A stretch of DNA of 64,000 nt, from contig JAFCMP010000434.1 in assembly GCA_017506865.1 (NCBI GenBank), positions 62,001-126,000 of the forward strand. Reading direction: 5' to 3'. Shown here piece by piece: positions 18,701 through 29,400 of this stretch (within the stretch, counting starts at the first letter, position 1; each line of letters begins with the position of its first letter). The stretch comes from Tribonema minus. Taxonomy: Eukaryota > Sar > Xanthophyceae > Tribonematales > Tribonemataceae. Made by a program: the position numbers and the translations under genes. Under the pieces are notes generated by a model. The model was not told the origin of the DNA. It made no database searches and saw only the letters and a program-made list of their open reading frames with translations.

Positions 18701-21700
18701 ACCCGTTTAATTGCCCGTTTAATTGCTCTTGTGTGTGTGCAGTCACATCAGGTATGGTGACTGACTTATTTGACGTGCACATGCAAGTATCAGTAACAAA
18801 CCCCAAACGTTGACTAATGTTACTGCTAGGTCATCTCCACATTGTGGTAGGGTGGCAAGTCATGCCCAGGAGCTCAAATTTGTGAACCCTTGCTCTTGCC
18901 CTGCAGCCTACCGCCGAGCCTACGTCCGAGCCCACCGCCAAGCCGACTGCTGAACCTACGGCCGAACCGACTGCAGAACCCACCGCCAAGCCCACTGCAG
19001 AGCCAACTGCCGAGGTAAGTGTCAGTGAGCCCCTTAGGGTTGCAGCAGATTGTACGCATTTGGCAGCCCTTGGCATTCGCTCTGGCTGAACGCCAGGGCA
19101 CAGCAGCTGCAGGTGCAATGTCTAACGCTGGCGCTCAGGCAGACAAGTCTGAGAGTGAGAACCGAACGGAACCGTACCGGTAGCCGTAAGCGTGCGTGCG
19201 CAGCACCGCTGCGCATGACCAGAGTTGATTACAGTGCGCGCGTTACTCTGAAGCAGCACAGAGCTTCAAGGGACGTGGAGCGGTGCTGCCGGGCGCGAGC
19301 GCTGTGCAGCGCCTTCACACTGGCCAATGTAGGCAGGGTATTTTGTTGATGTGGACTTGAGCAGTGGGCAGCAGGCCCCGCGCAAGTGCGCGCGCGTGCA
19401 AGTTTGTCATATACGTGTACACGTGACAGTACTGCACGACTGACGCAATGCTCTATGCGCATCGCCCCCATGATGCAGCCCACTGCTGAGCCTACCTCAG
19501 AACCCACTGCCAAGCCAACTGCTGAGCCGACATCGGAGCCCACTGCCAAGCCGACTGCAGAGCCCACTGCCGAGCCTACGTCCGAGCCTACTGCCAAGCC
19601 CACTGCGGAGCCAACTGCTGAACCCACTGCCAAGCCGACTTCAGAACCTACGGCTGAGCCTACGTCTGAGCCCACTGCCAAGCCTACTGCGGAGCCAACT
19701 GCCGAGCCCACTGCCAAACCCACTGCCGAGCCGACTGCTGAGCCCACGTCTGAGCCCACTGCCAAGCCAACGTCTGAGCCCACTGCCAAGCCAACGTCTG
19801 AGCCCACTGCCCAGCCGACTGCTGAACCCACTGCTGAGGTATGTTGAATGTATGTTGAAATGGAATGCTCTTAACACCTGATATCATATGTGGGTAGTCA
19901 GTAAGCTACTTTCTTCAAGAAGCGACGTCAAGATTCAAGAGCAACTTGAAGTGCATTCCTCGCGCATTGCGACAATGTATCATGGCGCTAACATGTCTCC
20001 AAGCGTCGTGTGTGGCACCACAATGCCTTGTGATGTGGTGATATGCGGCGAGACAGCTTCCCGAACCTGCCTGATAACATGCACAATGCTCTTTCAACGT
20101 CCCTTGTTGCGCAGCCCACCGCCAAGCCCACGTCTGAGCCTACTGCCAAGCCGACTTCACAGCCCACCGCCACACCAACTTCACAGCCCACCGCCACGCC
20201 AACTTCACAGCCCACGACGCAACCCACTTTCCAGCCTACCGCGACGCCAACATCCCAGCCCACCTCTACGCCAACGGCTACTCCGACTGCGCAGGTATGT
20301 CGCGGATACATTGCAAGCTAGGATAAGAGTCGGGTCAGGATCATGTCACATTATGGCAGGGTGTTGATCAGTGGCGCCTCATTGATTTGAGGGTCAATTT
20401 GGGTTCTGGTTAGGCATACACAGTTTGTGTACTTTTTTTGTGAATCAATACTGCCTATGTGTTTTTAGTGTTGAGTCAGGTTTTGGGTAAAGATGCATCA
20501 GGTGACGCCTTGCCTGTTTGAAGGTTAATAGTAGGGTTGGGATTACAGCTCGTGTATTTGTGTTTGTCCCTGGAGTGATGTCTGCGCGTTGACAGGTGGT
20601 TTATACACACGTCAATTTGGCAGGTGACACTGCATGATTTCCTCTATCATGGAGCCACGTGTTGCGCACAGCTCAGTGTGCTGCTTGACTGATGCTTCAG
20701 CATGCACAACTGGCGCAGCGTTGCTTCGATCAATATTCTTATTACATACCCCCCCCCCCCCCCCCCCGCACGCCTCACACACACCTCGCCTCTCGCTGCA
20801 TGCCCGTGCTTGTCGTGACTGTCCAGAAACGTACTTGCTGAATCGCGCGTGCACATGGCAACAATGTGCTTCTCCCATCCGAACTCCTGGCACAGGCTCA
20901 CACATTCTTGTTCTGCTGTGATGAGAAACACTTGCTTGGCCTCAAACGCCGCCCCTCATGGTCCTTTCGTCTCAAAAAGCTGCTGCAGAATGCATGGTCA
21001 CTCGTTTTCGAGCTGCTTCTCCGAGAGACATGTTGACTTACCCCCCCCCCCTCCACACCACCCCCTTGCTCCACCTTGCCTGCTTGTGTACCCCTCATCA
21101 GCCACAGGGGAGCCCGACTGCGCAGCCGACAGCCGTCCCCACGGCTAAGCCCACCTGCCCGCCCGCTCAACCGGATGGATCGGTGAGTGCAAGAAATTCT
21201 TGGTTGAAGTTGAAGCTGAGCTGTCTGCATGGTTCAATGATCACGATGGCATCAGATGAAGAGCGCTACAGTTACGTGAAACTGCGAATGACCTACGCAG
21301 TAACCCGTTTGTTCAATGAACACGATAAGGATATGAGACTACGGTCAGAAGTGCATTTGCACAGGCTTTGTGGCAGGACCCTCAGCCAGGGTTCGCTGAC
21401 TGATTTGACCCCCACCCCCCCCTTCCCCCCCCCCCCCCCCCCGCATGGGTTCGCTCGCTGACCAACCCCCCCCCCCCCTCCCCCCCCCCCCCCCCCCAGG
21501 CGTGCACCGTCATGATATCCTCCACCACGTTCAGCGGGCTCTGCTACCCAGGCGGCACGACGACGCCCCCCATCACCAACTACGTCGACAGCGGCATGCC
21601 CGGCGGCTGCGGCGGCTGCGCGCAGAGCTGCTGGATCTCCAACACGGCGCCCGGCCTGTGCTCCTCCAATACGTGCAGCGCCAACAAGATCTGCCGCTGC

Positions 21701-21904
21701 TACCGCAAGGTCGCCGGCGCGACGGGCGCCAACTGCGCGGAGGGCGAGCTCATCGGCGTCGCCGTCCCCGGCAGCATCTCCAACGGCGGAGGCTGCTCCG
21801 AGAACCTGTGCAACGCCATCTCCGGCAACGGGCAGGCGGCGGCGTGCTGCCCGACGGCGTGCGCGCGGCGTGCGCTGCTGGCGGAGCTGCTGAACCCGCA
21901 GTGA
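12794..21904 (+). CDS. Secreted PT-repeat protein with C-terminal 15-Cys domain, long paralogue
   Basis: Twelve plus-strand exons, all phase 0: 12794-12868, 14856-14972, 15612-15665, 16369-16476, 17114-17281, 17714-17821, 18386-18553, 18907-19014, 19479-19838, 20115-20294, 21102-21182, 21500-21904, giving about 643 residues. Exon 1 is a signal peptide (MRTLGVLLIAAAVVAVAAA). Exon 2 has a module shared with the paralogue (ANMQDGEL, ARKIWASEPTPCP). Exons 4-10 encode about 100 PTxx tetrapeptides: Tyr-rich first (PTAY, PTSN), then alternating PTAK/PTAE/PTSE, then PTAT/PTSQ. The last exon is a Cys-rich domain: Cys at exon residues 2, 15, 37, 40, 44, 54, 59, 65, 67, 79, 99, 104, 116, 117, 121, with CRCYRKVAG and GGGCSENLCNA. 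The Thr-rich spacer is probably O-glycosylated, and cell-surface or matrix location is inferred. I do not recognise the Cys domain. Exon 3 and the 5' edge of exon 11 (21102 or 21108) are the least certain. Confidence 0.85.
15543..15562 (+). repeat. Poly-C tract upstream of exon 3 acceptor of the long PT-repeat gene
   Basis: A C homopolymer of about 20 lies some 50 bp before the acceptor at 15611, on the coding strand. It is one of several such tracts placed before 3' splice sites. Confidence 0.6.
15733..15815 (+). repeat. Intronic repeat with GAGGGGCGAAAACCCTAT core
   Basis: A segment of about 75-80 bp with the core GAGGGGCGAAAACCCTAT, then a GTATACAACACGTGTG-like stretch and a TTGAGC segment. 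Related copies lie at about 23397-23470, 27805-27825, 28995-29015 and 29548-29630. Copies in introns of both PT-repeat genes show that intron sequence was duplicated with the genes. Confidence 0.6.
21425..21497 (+). repeat. Two long poly-C tracts before the last exon of the long PT-repeat gene
   Basis: C runs of about 18 and 30 flank a short GGGTTCGCTCGCTGACCAAC spacer that itself repeats sequence just upstream of the first run (GGGTTCGCTGACTGATTTGA). The second run ends directly in the acceptor CCCAG|GCG at 21500. The tract and its spacer appear to have been tandemly duplicated. Confidence 0.7.
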
Positions 21905-24900
21905 GCGTCCCGCAGCGGCGGCGGCGGCGGCAGCAGCGGCGGCGGCAGCGGCAGCGGCAGCGGCGCGTGACGGCACTGCCGTGGGCGGGCTGCTGCCAGC
22001 GCTGCGCTCCTGCTAGGTGTGTGTGTACGTGATCGGCGGTGGCGGCGGCGGCGGCGGCGGCCGCGGCTGCAGCAGTGGCGTGGGTGTCGTAAGCTGCAGC
22101 TGCCGCCACTGCCACCTCCCCAGCACGCCGCAAATCCGTGCAGCACCCAAATTGTGGGGTATGTTCTACAGCTGCCCCTGGCCTCAAGTAGTACAGAGCT
22201 AGTGTAACCCCCCCTCCCCCCCCCCCACGCACACACACGCACACCACACCCGCCCCTTCCACAGAGGGTGCCCGCTGCCGGCGTCCGATGCCGGCTAGCG
22301 TGCAAAAGTGCTGCTGGTGTTGAGCACTGCTGCACCGGAGCTGTGCTTTTTTTTTTTTTTAAGTTCCCGTCTTAGCTGTGTGTCGGCCAGCTGTAGGGTC
22401 GCAGCAGTCGTCCTTCCGTACACCGTCACCACTGCCGCCTAGAAGGTGGATGCTTGTCTCTGGTCTGCCTCTTGATCTAATCAGGGGCGTACAATAATAG
22501 TAGTCAACAGGGACTGCGGCAAACTGCAAACGTGTAATGTCTCAGCTCTGCAAGTGCGGGACGCGTGCTACGCGTGCAGCTTCAGATTGAAGTCGAGCAC
22601 CCGCACTGTAAATCCCTCACCACGCACATGTGCAATACGCTCCTGTAACTGAACCATTCACCACCGGAGAACATGATGTTTTCTTGTCTGCCAATGCTGC
22701 GCGTGCTGTCCTCATGGCGTTGAGTGCACTCCGTCATTTCAGTGAGTACGCGCCTTGTCGCTGCATGTATGCTGCAAGCGCCGGCCTCGCTTAGGGGTCG
22801 GACAACCTCTTGCGTGCACATGGGTGATTCCTGGGCTTTGAACCAACTTTTCCTTTGAGACCGCAAAAATCCTGGATGATAACCATGGTTCGGTGCACTT
22901 TGTAAAAATAAGAAATATCCCACAATGAATGAATTTTAGATTTTAAAATATTGTATCAATCTTGATTTTATTTTTTCAAAATCAATAAAGATAATTACAT
23001 TGATTGAAATGGTAGTGCTTCGGCCCCCAAAACTTCTGGATGATCAAACAGCACATGTAAATACAAGGTGGCTCAACCGCAGCTGCACTGATTGCATGTC
23101 CTCTGCCCGGGGTACGCAAGTCCACTGGCATGGGTGCCGCTGGTGGAGAGCGCAGCACATGCGCCTGTGCTAGTCAGAGAAAAAAATATGCTTCAAACTT
23201 TAAAGTAGCTGACGTGATCACAGGCTGCCGGACGCATCGACACTGCCATTAGCAGCCCACGCCCAGTGTGGTAGTCCAGATTGATGGTGGAAGCGTGTGC
23301 TTTTTATTTATTCTCGCCCAGACGAATGGCATCTAAGCTTGCTGTACGAGATCTATATGTCTTTTGACAGTCTGAAAGTGAAGCGTGTGCTTTAGTAACT
23401 TCCGCGTGAGGGGCCGAAACCCTATGACCGAATGTCGTTTACAACATGTATGTCCCTATTGAGCCCCTGTACTTCCAGTTTTATCGTTGATGCTCACTCG
23501 TGAAAGCTGACGCGTGCACATTTGGCACACCTCAAGCTTCCTCGGCTTCTGGCGTCCTTGTAGGAAATACATGCTACTGGATGATGCCCTTCGCCTCTCA
23601 GTTTGGCACGGGCAAACGAGTGCAAATGAGAATGGTGCGACTATTGGCCATGCGCCTAAGTGTTATCAATACAATGCGTCGCAGCACCTATGAGACATGG
23701 AGTCCATGCTACCGTCACAGCGGCACTGTGGACTTGCAGCACCAGCGAGACAGTGTGAAGGACAGGCAATTCCTAATGCTAATCCTAAATGACCTGAAGA
23801 AACAGCATCTAAAACAATGGCATACTGTTAATCGCAGCCTTGACTGCACCTTGGTGACACCTCTGCAAGCTGCCACGCCCAGATCAACCGCAGGGTGGAC
23901 AGAGCTCCAAAAGAAGCTCAGCAACTGTGGGAATTGCTGACAGCTGGCACAGCTTTGCCACAGGTCAAGCAGGCTCCAATGTCAGTGTCCATGCAGGTTG
24001 AGCTGGAGCGTGTGTCCGTGTCGACGCAGGTGCAGTTGGACGAGGTGCTCGCTGCAGCAATGCCGGCCTTCATCGCTGCGCACCTGGCATGTGCTGAAGC
24101 AACTGCAGCTCAGCCGCGCTCTCAACGCCGACTGTTGCAGCGGCGACGCATCATGATCCATTCATGCCCGTATGCGGCGATGCGCCTGGCAGCAGCGGCG
24201 CAGCAGCAGCGCTCTCAGAGCTGACAGTGGCAGCGCTCTCAGGCTGCATCTGCGTGCGCTTGTAACAGCGAGGGGCGCGTGCGGCGGCGGCGCCAGCTCA
24301 GTCGCGCTGTCGACGCCAGCAGCGGCACGTCTCCCATATGGATGTCCATGTGCGCATTGACTCCCTCCTACCTCGTCCCGCCAATTGCCCGGCCTGTCAG
24401 CCTCAGGTGCCGCGAGAAAGGGCGTGCCCCCATGACTGCCACACTCACCCTCAGGCGGGTAGCCCAGTAGCACCATGGTTGGCAAAAAAGCGGCAGCAAG
24501 GCGCTCGCCGGCGGGCCAATAGCTCAGTGGTACAGGTGTCAAGTGATTAAGCATAAATAATCTGCTGTGGCAGAATACATATACTATATTTACGGCCGTA
24601 CGCCTCACAATATAACCATAATGGCATGAATCATGATAGATGTCTTCAGAAGCTGTTCTGGTTCGAGTTTTTTTGAGTTAATTTGATTTACTCTGAGGGG
24701 GGCACTGAGTCAGAGGATGCCGCAGTGGGGATTTCTGTACTGTAATAATGAAGGGACATGCATGCGTTCAGCCGCCGCGGCGTTAACATTTTTATCAAGC
24801 TCGGGGATTCTACTGCGTTGCAAATTGCCTCGCAATGCAACCCGACTTTCGGCGCTGCAAAAACGAATTCTTGTGGGGCTGCTTGCAGGCTACCATGTAC

Positions 24901-25412
24901 TACTAGTAGTACTGTAGTACGTGGCTGCATACGACGTGACTGTAAATCCAATCGGAGATCGCCATCGTGGTAACCGCGCTGCGTGCCAGCTCACAATTTG
25001 AAAGTGCACTTCGACTTCGGAACCTGCTCTTCGGGTGGAGGAAGTGCTCCAGAGCTCCTGGACCAGTCAGATTGAATTTGGGAGCCGAAGGTGTGTAGGT
25101 GTGGCCATGTATTTGAAGCGGCCGCCAGCATTTGGAGCAGTGCCACTCTGTCCAGTCGCCACGCTTCGACGCCGGTAAGCGCGCGGGAATTGCTTAAGCA
25201 CGTACTGCTAGGTAGAGTGGTTCTTGAAGCGGACACAAGCGCAAGATGCAATTCTCATTTTACGCCGGCTCCAAGTCACACATGACCACAGTGATCACCG
25301 CTAGTGGACGCCGGCCGCCTTGAGACCGTCACGATGTAAAAAGTTGACAAGTTGAACTTCAAGCATAGACGTCACCATACGTGACAGCTCATGTCCCTCC
25401 CGCCTCCGTCAG
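21905..25412. other. Intergenic region without a supported gene
   Basis: It begins with a GCG-rich 3' flank, C-rich tracts near 22205-22230 and a T14 run near 22345. An AT-rich island follows at about 22910-23010. A stray copy of the PT-gene intronic repeat sits at about 23397-23470. Open frames at 23500-23940 (146 codons) and 23895-24224 (109 codons) overlap out of frame and resemble nothing I know. There is a perfect palindrome GTACTACTAGTAGTAC at 24897-24912. Confidence 0.45.
22962..22985. other. AT-rich perfect hairpin
   Basis: TTGATTTT and AAAATCAA form an 8 bp perfect stem around an 8 nt loop inside a roughly 100 bp AT-rich island in otherwise GC-rich DNA. It could be a transposon end, a 3'-end processing signal or chance. 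Confidence 0.4.
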
Positions 25413-25808
25413 GCTCAGGGGGGCGCGCGCGATGTGCAGCGCGTGCTTAAATCGGCTTCGCAGGAAAAGATAGACACATACGTAGTCTCAGGGGCCCTGG
25501 ACCCCACTACACACACCCTATTTTCCGCAGCCTTTGACCACTTCGGCGCTATGTCACGCGACACCCAAGCGCTGCTACACGCACTCGCCGAGCAGAGCTC
25601 GCAGGGCAGCTACAATCTCGCGCAGCGCGTTGCCTTCTGGCGCCGCCGCGCCTCCCTCGCGCTACAGCGCGCGCTCACACGTGTCGTGATCGACAACTGG
25701 AACGCAGTCATTGCCCCTGATGGCGACGTCAGTGCTTACCGCCGCATCGCACTGTTGCAAGTGCCGCGGCCCTCGCCGGCCAGCGCCGAACCGCCGGCCC
25801 CTCCGTAG
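25413..25808 (+). CDS. Unrecognised open exon, possibly the tail of a mobile-element ORF
   Basis: A candidate acceptor (CTCCGTCAG|GCT) opens a 131-codon frame ending at TAG. Composition is coding-like and protein-like: ALDPTTHTLFSAAFDHFG, then TQALLHALAEQSSQGSYN, then RVAFWRRRASLALQRAL and VVIDNW. The basic amphipathic stretch FWRRRASLALQRALTRVV gives the impression of the C-terminal tail of a mobile-element protein, but I cannot name a family. No upstream exon was found. It lies between the two PT-repeat genes on the same strand. Confidence 0.3.
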   Translation, partial: AQGGARDVQRVLKSASQEKIDTYVVSGALDPTTHTLFSAAFDHFGAMSRDTQALLHALAEQSSQGSYNLAQRVAFWRRRASLALQRALTRVVIDNWNAVIAPDGDVSAYRRIALLQVPRPSPASAEPPAPP

Positions 25809-26420
25809 ATTTAGTTATCGCCCGATCATCGTGTGCTCAACCCCCATGCGGTCCAGGACATAATATACAACTTCAAGCTGAAAATGAAGCTTTAAGTCTT
25901 AGTAAGTTACAATTTTGAATGCGTTGACTCATGTGACACGATGCCTGTTTCTGACAAGGCAGCTCTGATTTTGATGTTCATGCTCCTGTGAGAAGCACGC
26001 TGCCACAGGAATCAATGTTTACATATGAGTGCATGACATTGTGTTCAATTGCACGGAAAGGGACAGGATAGATGCTGCCAGAGTGTGCTGGTTCAACTTG
26101 AAAACGGTTACACTCACTCTTGCGATGCCCTTGCCTGCCCATGAAGGTTTTGAGGCTGGTGCCACTGAGAAAAGGCATCTTTCAAATGAAGGGGTTGAAA
26201 TGTTTGCAACACATGTGGTTCAACATCAGAGCTAGTACTGACTCTTGGTCCCGACGGGCTCGATCTTCGCACACCTCGTCGCGGCTGTTTCGTGGCATGA
26301 CGACAGAAGGCTGGCTCGACGGCAAGTATCATTTCAGCGAGGCACAACAACAGAAAAGCAATCCAAGTCACATCTATCCACTCTCACAGCGGATAGCAGA
26401 CTCACGCACCGTCGCTCAAG
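25809..26420. promoter_or_regulatory. Upstream region of the short PT-repeat gene
   Basis: About 600 bp with no plausible exon. It should contain the promoter of the downstream gene. No clear TATA box or repeated motif was recognised. Confidence 0.35.
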
Positions 26421-29400
26421 ATGAAGATTCAGCTCGCCATCGTGCTGCTACTCCCGTTTATGGCGCTGGCCGGCGAGGCGCCCGAGGTTAGATGCTGTAC
26501 ATGTTCGCGCTATGACATGGATGAAAGTAGATATTGCATGCAGCATAAGAGGAGCAACGTATCAAACGCAGTAGAGCCTGGTGGCTTCCACTGCTTGAGT
26601 GCGCTGCACGAGCTGCCCATTGAATCGCCTGCAAATTGAATGCGCTCAAAAGCCATCGATCTGCAATTGTGCCGGTATCCAGTATCTTGTTGGCCCACGA
26701 AGCACAGCACCGGCACCAGCTGTAGCGACGCGCGTCTCGTGCTGTGTCAGGTGTGCTTGGTATTCATTCGCGCGGTGTCAAAACTCGGGCCCCCTCAAGT
26801 GCTACTTCAAGCTGCCGCTGTGTGATCCTGCGTGTAGTACAACTGCGCGGTGTGCTGCATATGACACTGCATTGTGTGGTATCGGCATCTCAGATTCTTA
26901 GATTCTCTCCTGGCTGATGCGACTCAGTGTCCACGCCGTACTGCGCCACGCTGATGGCATCCGATGATCATCAGCAGCTGCTGCTGCAGCAGCGGAATGC
27001 GGATCACACGTGAAAGCCGTGGCAATTTTAATGCGCCTCCGCTGCTGATCAGGCGAACATTCAGGACGGCGAGGTCGCTCCCCGCAAGCTTTGGGCCAGC
27101 GAGCCGACCCCTTGCCCCACCACCAAGAAGCCTACTCAAAAGCCCACGACTCGCAAGCCCACTAGCAAGCCCACAACGAAGAAGGTGAGTCACAGCTTCA
27201 CTGCCCTAACACTGAACCATTGGTCCACCTCTTGCGTAATAATATATCATTGGATGTGCAGCTGCTTAGCTGCTAATGCAGTCAACTTGAAACATCCTAC
27301 GATTTGAGCAACTAGTTCTCTTTTGAGGCAATGCTATCAGATGATATCTGTAGAGCACGTGACAACTTGAACTCTAACTTAGCAAGTCTAAGTGGAAGTT
27401 GACAGCCTGCCAGCTGAGCGCTGCTGCAGACTTTAAGTCGCAAGGCTCTTGATGAATCGTAGTCTTTCACTGGCAGTCAGTGCCGCGATTGGGGGGGCAC
27501 CACTGCCCCTCAGAGGCTCCTCTGTTCTCCGCAGCCGGCATGAGGGCCCATCGGCCACGTGAGTGCAGTTGCAAGGCCATCGCACCCCCGAAAAGGGCGG
27601 CGCGAATGAGCGCTAATATCCCAGGCCGTCAATCCTGTTAGTGCTGGCACCTTGCCCTATATAATTCTCATTGATCCTTTCCCTACCCTCAACCTTACCC
27701 TGTGCTGCACAGCCAACCTCAAAGCCCACTTACGCGCCGACGACACGCAAGCCCACCAGCAAGCCCACAACTCACAAGGTACTGGTGTTTCTTGTTGCAC
27801 GATCATGATGGGCGAAAAACCCTGTGTATGATATGGAGCATGCAGAGTAACATCATGTGCAGTAGGCAACCACTGGCTGTCAAATCGACACGTGCTGGCT
27901 TTTGTACGCATCGTCACAATCGTGGCTTGAACCCTGACGATGCATGATGGGCTACAGTTGCTGTAGTTGCAAAAAGACGGGTGCGCACGTCACACACGCA
28001 TTAAATCTCATGCAATGACGTCCAGTGCCACTTTCAAATGAGCATGAATACAATATTAAAATAATACAAGACATACTCTTGAAGTATTTTAATGACTGCA
28101 GTAGCAAGCTTGGCATCGTCACACGGTTAATCTGGCATTTTTGCCCTCTAAGCAAAAAAAGCAATGTACTGGACTGGGCAGCTGCAGGACATTCACAACC
28201 TTTACAGTGAGATTGAAGGGACCATGTTCTACTCTCCGCAGCCAACTTCAAAACCCATCACCCACGCCAATGAAGGAACAGCGCGGCCGCAGCAAGGCCG
28301 GTGCCCTGAAAGCCCCTGGGACATGAAGCACAGCGCAGACTTGTGATAAGTGCTTGATGCTATCGGCGCTGTCCCTTACCCCAGTACTTGACTCACTTCA
28401 GCTTGAGGGACGGATCATCATTGGATGTGCAGTGCATTCAACTTGAAACACCTTGCATGTTTATTCTTTTGAGCAACTAGTTCTCTTTGAGGCAATGCCA
28501 TCATATGACATCTGTCACAGTAGAGCCAGTGACAACTTTTGAACTCTGAGTACAACTTCAAGTTGACAGGTGAGCGCTGTTGCAAGCTTCAAGTACTTTG
28601 CAAGGCTCTAAGACTTGATACCCTCGTAGGCACTCACTGGCATCCAGCGAGCTTAGGGGGAATCACCGCCCCTGAGGCTGCTCCGTTCTCCGCACTGGCA
28701 GCCGGCATGAGAGCCCATGGGCACTCAGGCTGACCACGGGAGTGCAGTTGCAGGGCCATCGTACCCTCCATACGGGGGGCGCAAATGAGCGCTCCTATCC
28801 CAGGCCCTCAATCCTACTGGCGCTGGCACCTTGCCCTATGATATTCTCATTGATCCCTCCCCTATTCTCAACCTTACCCTGTGCTGCACAGCCGACCTCA
28901 AAGCCCACTTACGCGTCGACGACGCGCAAGCCCACCAGCAAGCCCACGACTTACAAGGTACTAACTTTGTTTAAACTCATGACTGTTGTTGCTTGAAAGG
29001 CAAAAAACCCTGTATGATAAAGTATTCATATAGTATGTACAGTGCAGTATCCACTGGCTGCTGAATCGCCATGTGCCGGCTCTTGTATGCGTCATCACAC
29101 TTTATTGTGACTCGAACCCTGACAGTGCATGGTGGGCTGCAGTTGCTTACAAGAGGAGATAGGTGCGCGCGTCACAAATGCATTCATGCAATGTGGTCCA
29201 GTGCTGATGTCAATGAGCATTGAGACACTTTGGTGCACGGCGTACTCCTGAAGTGTTTTAGGGACTGCGGTAGCAAGCTTGGTGTTTATCTGGCCTTTTT
29301 GGCGCTCCAAGCGAGAATCAGCATACTATACACACATTTGCAGGGACCATTGTCTATTCTCCGCAGCCAACTTCAAAACCGATCACCCACGTCAATGAAG

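Noticed and set aside
19229-19831. Minus-strand 200-codon frame with GSAVGLAVG repeats
   Set aside because: Antisense reading of the PTxx repeat exon at 19479-19838; no signal peptide or motif of its own.
23500-24224. Two overlapping frames of 146 and 109 codons
   Set aside because: No splice structure, no recognisable motif and different frames; insufficient to call a gene.
24515-24560. AATAGCTCAGTGGTAC resembling a tRNA D-arm
   Set aside because: No T-arm or acceptor stem at the right distance. A similar AATAGCTCAGTG near 13346 also fails.
28242-28300. PT-type exon start after a good acceptor, as also at 29367
   Set aside because: Repeat sequence decays after a few codons and no consensus donor follows; considered dead exons in the duplicated intron.
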